A DNA stretch of 64,000 nucleotides from Isoetes taiwanensis (GCA_021234155.1 JAJEKV010000050.1:6411199-6475198); one strand, 5' to 3'. Shown: positions 20,862 through 32,960, counted from the stretch's first letter. The notes: a model not told the origin generated them from the sequence alone. Program-made: numbers and translations.

Positions 20862-22206
20862 CTAGAACTACTACATTATGCCATAGACAAGAATGCTGAA
20901 AAAAGAGGCGAGAGAGAGATGCAAGGTAACCAGTTAAGTAAAGGCAAAAGAAAGAAAAATGGTAAGTTGATCATTTGAAAAGACATATCTTAATAAAAGG
21001 CCACGCACTAGTCAAATCCAAAGGCAAAGTAAACGGCACAAGAAATATGAAGATGTCTTGATACGAAAAGGGAGGGACCTATGGGTGAAGGTATTAAGGT
21101 CAAGTTCGGAGAAAGCAAATTGCTTATTAACTTTGTTATCCAGATGTTAGGACCTTATATAGTGCATATGAGCCAATAACCTCGTATCACATATAGCAAC
21201 CACTCATCACATATAGCAACCACTCAAAACTGCAATGGCTTTGTCCGGTTCACATTAACCCAATCAACTAAATGTAGCAATTAGTTATAACCTAATGGAA
21301 AAATGAGTTCTATTATAATTAAAATTATGGGAAAACTCAACCCTAGGCCTATACACTGGTATGCCCTAGAAGGCTTGATATTCTATCTCAAGACTAAATA
21401 AGGCAAGATAAGAGCAAAAACAGAAACATTAGGTTAGGTCTATTTGCAACCAATATAGTTAAAAGAAAAATTTTCTGCTGTGATGCCATATTCGTGATTC
21501 AGAATGAATTAGCTTAGTCCTGACACCGCAAAAATATTGGCTTTTAGCCGGCTCCGATCTTGGCTTCAGAAATAGTCAGGTCGAAAATAGAAAAGTAGGG
21601 CTACCATGGATTGGCGCTACAGATCGGCAAGAAAGAACGATGCTCTTGGCTTCAGTTCCGTTCAAGATTTGTAATACTATCATGCCTTCAGTTGGGCTAG
21701 GAATTTGCCTTCATTTTGCTGTGCTAAATTCGACCATGGCTTTGGTTCGGCCAGGCAGGTTAAGATGCCAGAGATTACAAAAGGACAGACAGACACTGGC
21801 AAGTGGCTTCGGTTTATGAAAATTATAGTTATATCAAGAAAACCCAGGTCTAGCAATCAACAGGCCTCTTCTTGTTGCCGAAGTAACCACAGATAAGTAA
21901 TAGACGGAGGTAAAGGATTAACACAGGTAAATAATTTCTGTAGCCAGGCAGACAATTGCAGCGCAAGACAAGAGAAAGGATTATCTTGAGAGACCGAAAA
22001 TCCAACATATCTGTAAGCTTTCTTTGAAGCTCTGCATCTTTTGAACAAAAGACAATCTATTCCTCATCAATTTAAACCCAATAAAAGGAACCCAGAAGCA
22101 TACTAAATTAACAGGAGTCTTTAAACATCTCGACCAAGCATCCCTGGACCTTCCGAATTAACTTACAAGACATCTAACAGAAGAGAATATTAAGCCAAAG
22201 CCATCA

Positions 22207-22697
22207 GAAGGGCAAAGACCCCATTTCAAGGCCCTTTTTCACATCAGCAAGGACTAAATCCCCCATTTCGTAGAATTCAGCAACTCTTGGACCTTCCCTA
22301 TCCCTGATGCAAATAAAATTTTGTCTGTTAGAAAGTAGAGCCTTACCTTTATCAATGATTGCTTCTGCTACTGCGTCCAGAGACTTGTGCAAGCGCAAAT
22401 GGTGTGCTAAATCTGCAAACAAATCTTCTAATTGATTCAAGAAATCAAACTCTTTGATATTCTCGTGATACTTCAAGATAGGAGCTCTTGCTTCCTGCTC
22501 CTGCGCTGGATTTCCTCTTGGAGAGAAGAGATCTTGGATTTCAAAGCAGCAATCTCATTCTTAGAACCGCTCAGATCATGAAACTTAGCCTCAAGCCTGC
22601 TTTCCATGGCTTTAAGCCATGCTGCTGGAACTTGCTCAGAATCGGCCTGCTTCCTCCTAAACTTTGCACCGGTTTTTGGAGCCATAGCATGCAATAA
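22207..22697 (-). pseudogene. Coiled-coil protein gene with one frameshift
   Basis: Reading leftward, the first frame starts near 22694 (MAPKTGAKFRRKQADSEQ) and runs through a heptad-rich part (ESRLEAKFHDLSGSKNEIAA, then LKSKISSLQEEIQRRSRKQE) to 22473. The second frame continues at once from about 22476 (KYHENIKEFDFLNQLEDLFA) and stops at 22204. The total is about 160 residues. One base gained or lost near 22475-22500 would explain the break, and a QEQEARAP reading in the second frame overlaps the first. It lies between the 190-bp repeats. I recognise no family. It could be a captured or duplicated host gene. Confidence 0.45.
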
Positions 22698-22932
22698 AAT
22701 GCAGGAGAAGAGACGTGAAGCAAAGCAAGCCCTTTACTTGAGAATAGATGGAAAACTAACGAAAAAACTCCCGAAGGCAGGGGATTGTTGTACAAAAGAA
22801 AAGAGGAGAAGGTTTGGTCTGTGGCAGCAAGGCACGAGAACAGACCTGCAGGGCCGTTGCGCAAGCCACGAAACTTTGGCAAACTAGAATTGGCAGACCA
22901 AAATCGGCCCACCTAAAGCAACATGGGAGAAT

Positions 22933-23122
22933 GGTTCAACACCAGGAAAGGAAAGGAGGATGCACGAAAGCTGATGAGGAAGAAAGGGACGAGAAAGAAC
23001 TAAATATGGAATGGGGAGGAAAAGACAAAGATAACTGAAATGCTAACTGAAATGCCAACTAACTCCGTAGTTCTAGAACTTCGTTTTCCTTCTAATCGTT
23101 GAAACGAAGGAAAACGCCATTT
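22933..23122. repeat. 190-bp direct repeat, right copy
   Basis: This is the near-identical partner of 20672-20861. It lies 2,261 bases downstream and carries the same hairpin. Because the coiled-coil frame starts about 235 bases to its left on the minus strand, this copy may be that gene's upstream region. Confidence 0.92.
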
Positions 23123-23270
23123 ACATTTATCACACTATTTATAATGGCAATGCTATATGTTATGTCTGATTTTCTGAGAGTTAGGCTATCTTTTTAAAGA
23201 TAGCTTATTTATGTTTGCCTTTATCATTCTATATCTGTACCAATTTATTGTGTACTTTGTTGGTTTGCAG

Positions 23271-23327
23271 AACAAGTATGGAGCTGGAGCAAAGGTTGCA
23301 GCGAAGCAGGAGCAACAACACCATTAG
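23271..23327 (+). other. Exon-like 3' coding end
   Basis: A pyrimidine-rich tract ending TTGGTTTGCAG is followed by 18 codons, NKYGAGAKVAAKQEQQHH, and TAG. The acceptor is strong and the residues look like a protein C-terminus. It might be the last exon of a gene whose earlier exon is the membrane peptide at 19251, since the phase fits. That join is speculation. Confidence 0.3.
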
Positions 23328-24378
23328 GACTGCAAATTTGTATTATGCTACTTGGCTTTGAAGAAGTGCATGTCCTATTTTTTTAGATCCTCATAATTTA
23401 CTCAGGTTACTAGCTAATAGTGGACAAGCAAGCAATCTGAGCTAATAAAACTATATCTTATATCAGCATCTCCGCTTTCTTTTGCCATGCTTTACTGTTA
23501 ACATACATGTCTATATCAGATTGACTAAACCATGTGTTAACTTATTATCCAACTTATCCAAGAAACCTAAGAATGTTAGGCACAACTCTACAGGTGCATT
23601 TAACAACAACATAGATGTAACACTAATAGTTTGGCTCTTATATATTTGCAATATAGACATTTTAAGTACCACTGTAAAATGGTTGGCATCCACAGAAAAC
23701 TATGATTATTAGTAGACCAGAAGTTGTGTTTGGAATTATATAGTTTTGATATACAATGTTCTCTCCCACAATTATGGTTATGGAAACATCAACTACCCTT
23801 GCCCAATGGTAATATTGCAAGTGTAATTTTGAACTTGGTGTTCCTACTTTTCATTGACGTTCCGACTTAAGAAAGATTTGTTCTCTTATCCTTTGTATGC
23901 AAACTACCCTTCAATTCTGCGCTCTGCGACATGATTTTATTTGTATTATTGTATTCCACCTACATGTACAACTAATGCCCGGCATAACGATATACCTTCG
24001 GAAACAAAGGATAAATGCCCAATTAATTTATTATTCAATTTTATTTGTACTATTATTGTATTCCACCTACATGTGCCCGGCATTTCTAAGCACACGTTTT
24101 AGAGTAGAATGCCAGTTGCAAAATATTGGGACAAGGCAACATTTGTGGTAGTGGATTTTATAACTGTGTTACTTGGTGCAACTTATGGTAGGTATGTTGC
24201 TTTACAGACAACAAACTACCTAGAATGTAGTTCAAATGCATGATATTGTCAAGTGTGACTTTTGAGCATTTAGACATGTGCTATTACCAAACATGAGTCC
24301 ACAATGGCATGGAATGGCATGGGTAGAAAAAGTTGGACATAATATTACAATGTAAGACGATGTTACATTTTGCTAGAA
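23328..24378. other. Intergenic, with a short local duplication
   Basis: TTGTATTCCACCTACATGT occurs at about 23948 and again at about 24056, each near a TGCCCGGCAT word. No gene was recognised. Confidence 0.4.
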
Positions 24379-24510
24379 CGATACTACAATAGTAGTAGCA
24401 CTACAAAATTGACATTGTTAGTGTGCAGCCCAAAAAATTTAGCAAAACGATACTACAATAGTAGTAGCACTACAAAATTGACATTGTTAGTGTGCAGCCC
24501 AAAAAATTTA
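24379..24510. repeat. 69-bp tandem duplication
   Basis: A 69-bp unit at 24379-24447 is repeated perfectly for 63 bases at 24448-24510. Such exact identity implies a recent event. Confidence 0.95.
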
Positions 24511-25230
24511 CAGGCTCTCAACTTATGCCCAGCAACGCTGGGCACCCTTACTAGTTCTTCTTTGAAGGTGAATCTTTAGAAGGGGAATTCTTCTTCATTG
24601 CTACCTTCTTGGCATACAATCTCTGCCTCTGATCTCTCTTCCTTGCTGCATCAATGGCTCTGTAAAGTGAACGGGGAGAGGAATTGGGTTTCATCTATCC
24701 CGGATTTCTGTGTATTGCAAAATTGAAATTGTTGAATTTCGGTTGAGGCAATTCTTGGAAACAATTAGTCCCTCCATTTTGCTTGAATTCAAGATGGGTT
24801 AGCCCGCCATCCACGAATATGGCGGGCTACAGGCATTCATGTTTCCGGCACCAAACAAGCTCATGATTCTCTCAGCCTGTCATTTGACGGGCGCGCACCC
24901 TACATGTCAATTGATCAATCAAGCACGTCGTGTTTCAAACACGCCGATTTTAAGCACTTGTAAGCGGCGTCCGGACGGTGATTTCTGCTACCCAGTACCG
25001 ATTTTGCACCCGGAAGACTTTTTTATAGGTTTTTGTTGTTGGACACTTTGGTCATTTTTATTAGGTTATGAATCTATAATTTGCTTTATTTGTTCAAAGT
25101 TAAATATAATAACAATGAAATAAGTAGTCTTTACAGAATAAGAATTAAGAATAGGATAGAATTGAATAGTTTCTTTATCGTCCTATAGAGTTGGCACCTT
25201 CTTCGGATTTGTGCTAAAGCAATTTTGGCC

Positions 25231-25357
25231 AGTGATAGCATTTGGCCCATCGCAGTGATAGTTTGGTGATTAGACATCTAATTGGGGTTTCATCTGCCAC
25301 ATGTTCAAATCCCGTCGTCTACCACTGTGTGGTATACGTGGTCTGTGCAAGTTTACA
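25231..25357 (+). repeat. Possible tRNA-like SINE fragment
   Basis: TGATAGTTTGG (about 25258) resembles an A box and TGTTCAAATCCC (about 25303) a B box, about 45 bases apart. Both positions fit a tRNA-derived promoter. It runs directly into a dispersed 101-bp repeat. No tail or target duplication is visible. Confidence 0.35.
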
Positions 25358-25458
25358 TTAACTTGGAAGATTCTGGCTGTCATATTACCTGTATAGCCAC
25401 CTTGCCTAATACATGATAGAATGCAATATGTCAAACAGAACTTCAACAAAGCAATTTT
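25358..25458. repeat. Dispersed 101-bp repeat, copy 1
   Basis: The segment from TTAACTTGGAAGATTCTGGC to CAAAGCAATTTT is found again, with about ten changes, at 30207-30307. It may be the body of the tRNA-like element upstream, although the second copy lacks that head. Confidence 0.9.
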
Positions 25459-25494
25459 AAAGTATACTAGTTATGGTGCCCGGCGTTGCCGGGC

Positions 25495-26167
25495 TTAGTA
25501 ACAATGAAGAGGTGATTGTTTCTAAGATTTATTGATAAAGACAAAAAAAACCATTTGTAGGAGGAGATGTAAATTGGGTCAAGAATAGAGGTTCAGTTAT
25601 GAATATGAGAACTAAATTGAAACCAAGTGTCTCGTGATTCAAAGATGGCGAGCACGAAGTAGCTTTGGGTTTTGTTGATCTACTTCGTGATACATTAAGA
25701 AAGATCATGAAACTTTGAGTTTAGAACAGTAATATCTAACATGGAAAGTTATAACTCTTGGCTCCGTTAATTGATGAGTAGAATTAGTTATACTTTGTGA
25801 ACAGGAACATATGCCTACATATTTGTGAGGTATAGTAATCATATGCTAGAGAATATGTCAGCAATGTTATGAATTTAAATTTTGTTTGAGGAATGAGGGA
25901 AGGAGGCCAACCCCATGCATTACTTGACCATGGATTTTGCAAGATACCCAGTATCCATAAGATTTAATTTGGAGGATGGGAGGCATGGATTTGTAGATGG
26001 TGGTAATGTCTAGGATTTATATGGATATTGGTATGTCTTACGTTGTCCTTCCATGTAAAGATTGTTACAATGCATGTTAAAGAGGAAAAGTTAGCGAAAT
26101 ACTCAAACGTCTACTATCTAAAGATATTAAAATCCAAAATGTTCATAATAATACAAAATTCTGGGAC
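25495..26167. other. Intergenic, nothing recognised
   Basis: AT-rich sequence without a coding signal. The ORFs are short and unlike any family. Confidence 0.35.
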
Positions 26168-26702
26168 ATAAGCCATTTACATTCATTCAAGGTCTCCTTT
26201 GACCCCAAAAGAAGTCGTCCCATCGTGTTTATATACGTGTTTAGATAGGTTCAATTATTTAAACAGGCGGACTACTTCATGCCACATGGCACATTTTCCG
26301 TGTATTATGATCCAGGCTAGCTTGTTGAAATAGAGTCTACTTTTGCTCATTTAAAATCTAGCACAATTATATGCCAGAAGGGGAATAGTGCTATCTCCTA
26401 AGGAAAGGATAACCAAATCGATATGTACCATTTACATTCATTCAAGGTCTCCTTACCAAATCGATATGTACCATTTACATTCATTCAAGGTCTCCTTTGA
26501 CCCCATAAGAAGTATTCCCATCACTTAGGTTCAATTATTTAAATAGGCAGACTACTTCATGGCACATGGCACATTTTCGATGGATTATGATCATGCTAGC
26601 TTATTGAAAACAGAGTCTACTTTTGCTCATTGAAAATCTAGTACAATTATATGCCAAAAGGGGAATAATGCTATCTCCTAAGGAAAAGATAACCAAATCG
26701 AT
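26168..26702. repeat. Two-copy repeat of about 240 bp
   Basis: The blocks at about 26170-26425 and 26471-26702 share CATTTACATTCATTCAAGGT, the ATGCCA..GGGGAATA words and the end AAGATAACCAAATCGATT. A short extra partial copy lies between them at about 26418-26460, so duplication happened in at least two steps. Confidence 0.85.
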
Positions 26703-26703
26703 T

Positions 26704-26839
26704 CACATGTAAGCAATTGCTAAAATGTGCTGAGTGCATGTGCAAGTTACACATAATTGACCGGAGTCTTTCACATGTAAGCAATTGCTAAAATGTTTTG
26801 AGTGCATTTGCAAGTCACACATAATTGACCGGAGTCTTT
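26704..26839. repeat. 68-bp tandem duplication
   Basis: Unit 26704-26771 is repeated at 26772-26839 with four or five substitutions. It follows directly on the 240-bp repeat pair. Confidence 0.92.
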
Positions 26840-26984
26840 CATTCGTCCGGATACATACATTGCAAATGTGGTATATGACATGGTTGATTCAAGCAATATC
26901 CTCATTCTTAGAGCAAACATACAGTTGCCTGCAAACAGGAATATAAACATAAATAACTTTCCTTTCCTCAATTTGTTCTTATAG

Positions 26985-27345
26985 GCGTTAAAGCTTTGAG
27001 GCCCAAGCTTGAGGCCTTTGGCAAATTTCACTTTGAGGCCTAACTTTGGCAAATTTCACACAACCTAGTAAACATAATATCTTCAGTCCTTTCCTCGGCT
27101 GTGTTTATAGACATTAAAGCTTGAGGCCTTTGGCAAATTTCACAACAGAAATGATATACCTCCTGCATCCTACTTCCCCTTTCCTGAGAAACTGCAGCTA
27201 AGGCATGGCATATTAGCTCTTCTGTTGGTATTAAAGAACTATAGTTATAAGGGCAAAATAAAATCATAGCTAGCTATGTAAAACAATAAGAAAAATTATG
27301 TTACACAACAGAAATGATATACCTCCTGCATCCTACTTTCCCTTT
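26985..27345 (-). repeat. Repeated block carrying an exon-like end
   Basis: AAAGCTTGAGGCCTTTGGCA-type text occurs at about 27006 and 27116, and ACAGAAATGATATACCTCCT at about 27143 and 27308. On the minus strand the second block reads AGGATGCAGGAG followed by a donor-like GTATATC, preceded in one copy by a frame giving ELICHALAAVSQERGSRMQE. A duplicated exon border is possible. Confidence 0.5.
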
Positions 27346-28437
27346 CCCGAACTGTATAAAATTACACAAATCTAGTGCCTCATAACTTTTTTGTACATGC
27401 TTGTGCTTTTTCTTCTCCTAGATTTCTCGCCTTCATATCGTCGTCATATTCCAAACTGGCATTAACGTCATAGACAACACCACATTTAATATCACTTGTA
27501 CAATAATGCCTTTTGTGCACAACATCATGCTTACCTTTATGTCATTGATTGGCTCTAGTAAATCCCTGTCAATCTTTCAACATCTACATAAATGTTGCCT
27601 AGAGATGGAGCCAAGCAGGAGCATCCCAAGACTGAGATTACTTGAACAGGAATGAATCACCTGCATACCTGTTTTAATATACATAAAAGCATGGCTATTA
27701 AGGGTAGCTTGTTAGTTCGAATGATAAATCAAGCAAGGTTTATGCACTTGGTGGATAAAGCAAAAAAACCATCATCTAACTCTTTTTCGTATTTCGAACC
27801 TGGATCAAAGAAACCATTTAAAAAGACCACAAATATTGGAACAACGAATATCATGAACCAATAACACTTTTGAATATCCCATTGATGCTCATGGGACCAG
27901 AAGATAAGAGCTGCGACATAAATATCTTAGCTGCAAATATGAGCTGAGAAAATTACATCCTTATTTGCTTTGAATCCAAGAGCAACCATACAAACTTCAA
28001 AATTAACCTCTATTCAAATTTAACCTATATTCCTTTGCAAGAAAAAAATTCCCAGCCATCCCACTTTCAAAAAGCTATTTACAGAGCAAGAAAATGTTGC
28101 ATAGATTGTAGTTGATATTTGGAACTGAAAATACACAGCGCTAAATCTCTTGCTTCCAAATTTAGTTGGCGATAACGTTTTCAACTACTTGACTCTCTTA
28201 CAAAATTCCATCTTCTTTGCTTCTGCAGCCTTTCATCTGATGTAAATGCAAGGTACTAAGCTATAATCCAGTCAAGGACATGCGGAAGCTCAACACCGGT
28301 GACCGTAATATCTGGTCATGCCACAAGAAGAGCAGAAAGAAATCATACGAAATAACAACCACTCCAAACAATTTGATCTCGGCAGAAAACAGAGAAGCAG
28401 AAACAAAAAGAAAAAAAGAGAGATGGTTACTCACTGA

Positions 28438-29752
28438 GTCATGATATCTCTGGGATGGAGCTGGAAAATCCAGAAAAATTATTAGATTCCGCAAAGGCCT
28501 TTGTGAGGTGAGATAAAAGTGCAAAATCGTCAAGCACTGGAGGTGTAAAAACTTCTAAGAGAGATGCTCTCCTTACTAAGAAGACATTGCTTGGGAAGGT
28601 CTCTCTCGCATATATTTAAGAATGATGAGTATTGCTTTCGGGGCATCTTTTGCCATCTTTTCTTGCCTTCACTATTACGCAATTTGTGCCCGAACTGAAA
28701 AACATATAGGCAAATAGTCAATATTTCTTGTCTTCTAGTCAATTACTTTTTACATATGACATGATATTTGTACATAGAACAATTATCTGCAAGATGAAGA
28801 TCTATGTGTTTTGCAAAAGCTAGAACCGTCAAGCTTAACTTCACAATTTGGTAAGTTGCCAAGCCTAATTTCAGAAATGCAGTAGGTACATATATGAAAC
28901 AATAAAGGCGGGTTAACATCTTAAAGCGATTGGCGGTCATTACGACATGTTAAGCATTTGGGCATCTGAAAAACAACATGAACAACAACAAAAAACGGAC
29001 ATCTGAAGTGGATAGGAGCATGCTTCTCAATGAAATAAACTCTAAATTTTGTGCTTCCATATCCGCATACCTTTTCTGCTTCTGCTACCTCATACATCAC
29101 CAAATAAATCAAAGCTTTTCCTTCTCTTACCATTTAAGAGTAAGGCATATGGGTTTTTCGGATCTACTTGACATGCCCTTCAAATCCCTTACATTGCAAA
29201 GAGTAGCGGTAGAAACATAGATAGTCCATTCAATACCAACCCATCAAACGAATTTTAAAGGAAATTGTCATACCTTGCATGATCAATCTGGATGAGGTCC
29301 TTAAAGCATCAAACAGAATTTTAAAATAGCTATTACACCTTACATGATCTTTAGAATGCAATCTGAATGAGTTCTTTGGCGTGCAATCTTTGAAGACCCA
29401 GTAGGATGTGGTGCATCTTCAAGTAGTGTCAAGTTTGCTTGCTTTGACAAAAGAATAGAAAGTGTCAAATCATACAAACAACGATGCAAAGCGTAGGGAT
29501 TTATAATATACCGATCCAATGCATCTTGCAATCGAATCATCCTTGCAAAACCACTCTGACAAAAGTACTTCTTAGAGGGGTTTTTAGTCACATCAAAAGG
29601 AAATCACTCAAGCTGCAAAAGCGTTGTTAATAACATAGCCTAGAATTAGCCCAAAAGATTAGACCAATCCTATACCTCCTGGCTCCTCGCCTTTTGGAAA
29701 AACCTCTGCCTCTTCTTCCTTTTGTTCTCCAACAAAGCCTGGACTACCCTGT
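28438..29752 (-). other. Exon-like blocks of an unidentified gene
   Basis: Several minus-strand pieces look coding and have fair splice borders. At 29687-29752, ATAACAG is followed by GSPGFVGEQKEEEAEVFPKG and a GTATAG donor. At about 29510-29590 there is KNPSKKYFCQSGFARMIRLQ with a GTATAT donor. A third piece at about 29340-29440 contains LTLLEDAPHPTGSSKIARQ. A 57-codon piece at 28438-28612 contains NVFLVRRASLLEVFTPPVLD. I cannot join them into one frame or name a family, so this is a lead rather than a gene model. Confidence 0.3.
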
Positions 29753-30206
29753 TATAGGAATTCCAAAACAACCCGTGCATATAGTATTCGAAGAAATTTC
29801 ATTCTGAGACCAATTTCGGCCAAATATCCGGGCCACTTCTGGGTACATCAAATCCGACAATTGCAACCCGGCTAAAACAATCTGTAAGATTCCAGTTTCT
29901 GGCTTTCCTTTTCCACGCCCATGTAACGTTTCCCAAATCTGCTAGAAGCGCATAACCTGGCATGCATCATTTACTCGACACTTGCAATCCGATAAGAAGA
30001 TCCAGAAAAGGAAAGATTGGGAAAACTCCACACAAATAAGAAACCCTTGGTCGAAATAATAACACAAAGAAAATGATCTCGATTTTTGAAAGAACGGAAA
30101 TATTTTCCGGCAACCAAACTATCAACAATCTTAGGAAATCACATTAAAAAAAAAACCAAAAATATTTTCGGCCATGCCGGAAACTTCCAAATTAACAAAA
30201 TAGATA
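29753..30206. other. Intergenic, nothing recognised
   Basis: Contains scattered GGCC words and no open frame of note. It could be promoter DNA for the minus-strand exon-like blocks. Confidence 0.3.
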
Positions 30207-30307
30207 TTAACTTGGAAGATTCTGGCTGTCATGTTAGCTGTATAGCCGCCTTGTCTGATATATGATATAACGCAAGATGTCAAACAAAACTTCAACAAAG
30301 CAATTTT
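30207..30307. repeat. Dispersed 101-bp repeat, copy 2
   Basis: Partner of 25358-25458 in the same orientation, 4.85 kb away. Confidence 0.9.
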
Positions 30308-30689
30308 TGCGGTTGATGCAAGTTACATATTCATGTGCCTCTATTTGGAAATGCTTCAACAAATCCAGATATTATATAAAGTAGAATCCAGGAAACATAT
30401 GCATGCAATCAACATCTACGTTGCACCATATTACTGCAAGAACTAATCTAGAATTAATTGATATATGAAGATATTTTCCTAGATAGATTTATTCTAGAAC
30501 AAGCATAACAATATCCAAACTAGAATTAATCTATCTAGAATGACCAACTTTGTAATGGTATCTCCTTTCTTCTATATCACATATCAAACCATTTTAATTG
30601 TACAATAAAAACACTATGCAAATGGGATTGACTTGTTTACTGTAGCAATGTTGACCAACTTCTTGAGAGCTCGAGCAAGCTCTGTTTGA

Positions 30690-31655
30690 TCTTTAGACCA
30701 CTTCAACGAGTTTGATGATACCTGTAATTATTCATCTTGTATTTATAGTTATTAATCCGGCAATAGAGTCGGACCGATCTCCATTTTTCCTTGTCGATCT
30801 CGCAACTATTTGACTCCTCACTCAGATCTTTGGCTCCATACTATTTGACCCCTCATTCAAATTTTGAATATAATACTTCATAATTATTTTATGCCTTTGA
30901 GCCATAATAAGAACACGTTCCCTTTTAAATAACCTAGGGATTCAACCATTGAATCAACTTCTTTCTTCAGCAATTCACTAGGTTAAATGTATCTGTGACT
31001 TCATGTAATATTCCCCTATTGCAGCATTGTAGGTTAAATGTATATGTGACTTCATGTAATATTCCCCTATTGCAGCATTGTATCAAGCTTCTGTATACCC
31101 CCAATGCTTTTGTTAATACATCTATTGTCTGTTCAAATGTATTTATGTATGTCATGTGCAAAAAGTTTTTTTTGATCACATCTCTTAAAAAATGGACTTC
31201 CATTTCAATGTGTTTTGATCTTTCGAGTAAGCTGGATTTTTAGACATGGCTGGCTATGCAGCTAGTGCTGTCACAAAATGTAAGAGTAGGTTTGCTCTGA
31301 TTAAATCCCAAAATTTCCTTGGCTGCTAATGATGCTGAGTTGTACTCAGCTTCTGCACTTGACAATGCAACACTGCTTTGCTTTTTGCATTTCCATGCAA
31401 CAGGAGCTCCACAAAGCAAAATTAAATATTCTGATATGTATTTTCTCTTATCCAAATCTCCTCCTCAATAACACATCACAATAAGCTTTTATGTTTAACT
31501 CATTTGAGTTATACTTAATCCCAAAATCCATGGTGCCTTTTATATACCTCAAAATCCTTTTGGCTGCTATCCAACTGGATTATGGTTGTACCTGCTGAGT
31601 ATGTTCACTGTAAAAGCTATGTCAGTTCTGGTGCAGTTTGTAACATATGACAACA
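30690..31655 (-). mobile_element. Ty1/copia retrotransposon remnant (RT end, RNase H, LTR part)
   Basis: Reading leftward, pieces of the copia pol end are clear: AAKRILRYIKGTMDFGIKY (about 31530-31580), DKRKYISEYLILLCGAPVAW and QSSVALSSAEAEYNSASLAA (31455-31300), then KHIEMEVHFLRDVI (about 31170-31215) and TKAL. These match the RNase H region up to the end of the polyprotein. Frameshifts and stops separate them. The sequence after the frame, to about 30690, contains TATAAATACAAG on the minus strand and may be part of the 3' LTR. Everything upstream of the RT end is missing, and no second LTR was found. Confidence 0.85.
30980..31081. repeat. 51-bp tandem duplication in the copia remnant
   Basis: Unit 30980-31030 is repeated at 31031-31081 with one change. 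It duplicates the frame just after the pol end (CNRGILHEVT). Confidence 0.95.
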
Positions 31656-32019
31656 CCCAATTAATGACCTATATTTTAGGCCATGGCCAAAAATAAGAAG
31701 CACGCGGCTTAGTCACCCACAGCAGCACCACGCGGCCTCCACGCTCCCGCATAGCCGCAGAGCTGCAGCCGTAGATCAACAACTAAAAAACAAAAAGCCC
31801 ACATCCAACGACAGACAAAATTTTGGCTAAAAAAAGAAGAAATGGGCAACCTACTCGATTTTAACGAAATTATTTACACAGCTCTATGCAATCTCATGAA
31901 GTTGCGAAACCAAAGCTTTCCTTTCCCCCTATCTGAACAAAATCTTAGTAGCTCTAACTCTTTAGAGGCTTGAGAATCTTGTTCTATAAGCACTCATCAA
32001 TCGACCCTTTCAGCAGAAG
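31656..32019. other. Intergenic, with a GC-rich patch
   Basis: The stretch at 31700-31770 is rich in CACGCGGC and GCAGC words, unlike the AT-rich flanks. No coding signal was found. Confidence 0.35.
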
Positions 32020-32960
32020 TCCGTCACAGAATTGGCGTTTCACAATACTTGTTAGGTTGTGAAATGTTGTATATGAAAATTCCTGGACTTCTGTCTGGGG
32101 TCTTTTCATCATCCCAACCAAGCTTTCCATAAAATGGATACACTAATCTCCTCAATGATGAACACAGCTTGACAAGAGCTATAATTGTCTCGCTTTTCAA
32201 CCTATGGTCATGCATAGAGTTGTCCAATATACTTCCAAAAAATCCTATCAGACCTGTGCTGAGAATAATCTGTCCGAAAAATCCTATCAGACTTGTGCTG
32301 AGAATAATCTCTCTAACTTGTATATTGTCTGCCCTCTGAAAATTGGAATAAGATCCTGAATTGTTTCTATCTGCTCTTCTTCTGATCCTCTCATAAACTC
32401 TGGATAAGCTCCATGACGCTTAGCATTTGGGCATCTTCTTATAAGATGGGTGTCGTTACATTCACGTAAGCTTCTCTAAGGTTAAACAAGCTTGTATGGT
32501 ACTCTGCGTAAGATACCAGAACTCGGGGAATTATATACCCCACTAGAATCATGAAATGATTTTAACGCAACAATTGCCTTGTGCTGGCCCCTCTCAGAAC
32601 CCCTTTTAAGCATATCTTGAAGTTTTTTTTTTGGTCCATGCCAGCTTTGTCTATGCTAATTGCGTCAAGGCATTAATTACCGCCTCATGAGTTTCTTCTA
32701 AATAGGGGATCCAACAGTCTTCAATAGGGGTCTCCTGCTAAAGACTGTTACTGTTCCTGAACTCGGCTAGGCATGCTAGGACAGCTGCAGAATCTCTACG
32801 TACATGTGAATCATAATACGGTTTCAAAAAGGACACAAGATTATCTATCGCTCCAGCTTGTATGAGACGACTTGCATAGCACTTGTAATCACTCGTTATA
32901 ACACCCGATGCATCTAGTAGCAGCTGTATTTAAATCTTCAAAAATCTGCTGGATAATAGA
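32020..32960 (-). pseudogene. ARM-repeat-like pseudogene
   Basis: Reading leftward, the piece at about 32755-32905 encodes YASRLIQAGAIDNLVSFLKP followed by VRRDSAAVLACLAEF, which fits one armadillo repeat (GAI..LV..L, then .AA..L..L). Further on, 32227-32024 contains SETIIALVKLCSSLRRLVYP, also repeat-like. Stops and frame changes interrupt the segment. A 37-bp exact tandem duplication at about 32236-32312 adds to the decay. ARM proteins are protein-binding scaffolds; no subfamily can be named. It could be a lost neighbour of the coiled-coil gene at 33230. Confidence 0.45.

Larger units (their letters stand above)
24526..25494. repeat. Inverted pair of GC-rich hairpins around 0.9 kb
   Basis: The hairpin TGCCCAGC-AAC-GCTGGGCA lies at 24526-24544 and GCCCGGC-GTT-GCCGGGC at 25478-25494. 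With flanks (ACTAGTAAGGGTGCCCAGCG on the minus strand, ACTAGTTATGGTGCCCGGCG on the plus strand) they are inverted copies of one motif. Similar GTGCCCG...CGGGC hairpins occur near the ends of plant Helitrons, but no 5' TC or 3' CTRR terminus is fixed here. A third stem, 24800-24810 with 24819-24829, lies between them with perfect 11-bp arms. No gene was recognised in the interval. Confidence 0.6.

Noticed and set aside
20672-23122. LTR retrotransposon with 190-bp LTRs
   Set aside because: No TG...CA ends, no primer-binding site after the left copy, no purine tract and no target duplication.
24379-24510. CRISPR-like repeat
   Set aside because: Only two long adjacent units without spacers, in a plant genome.
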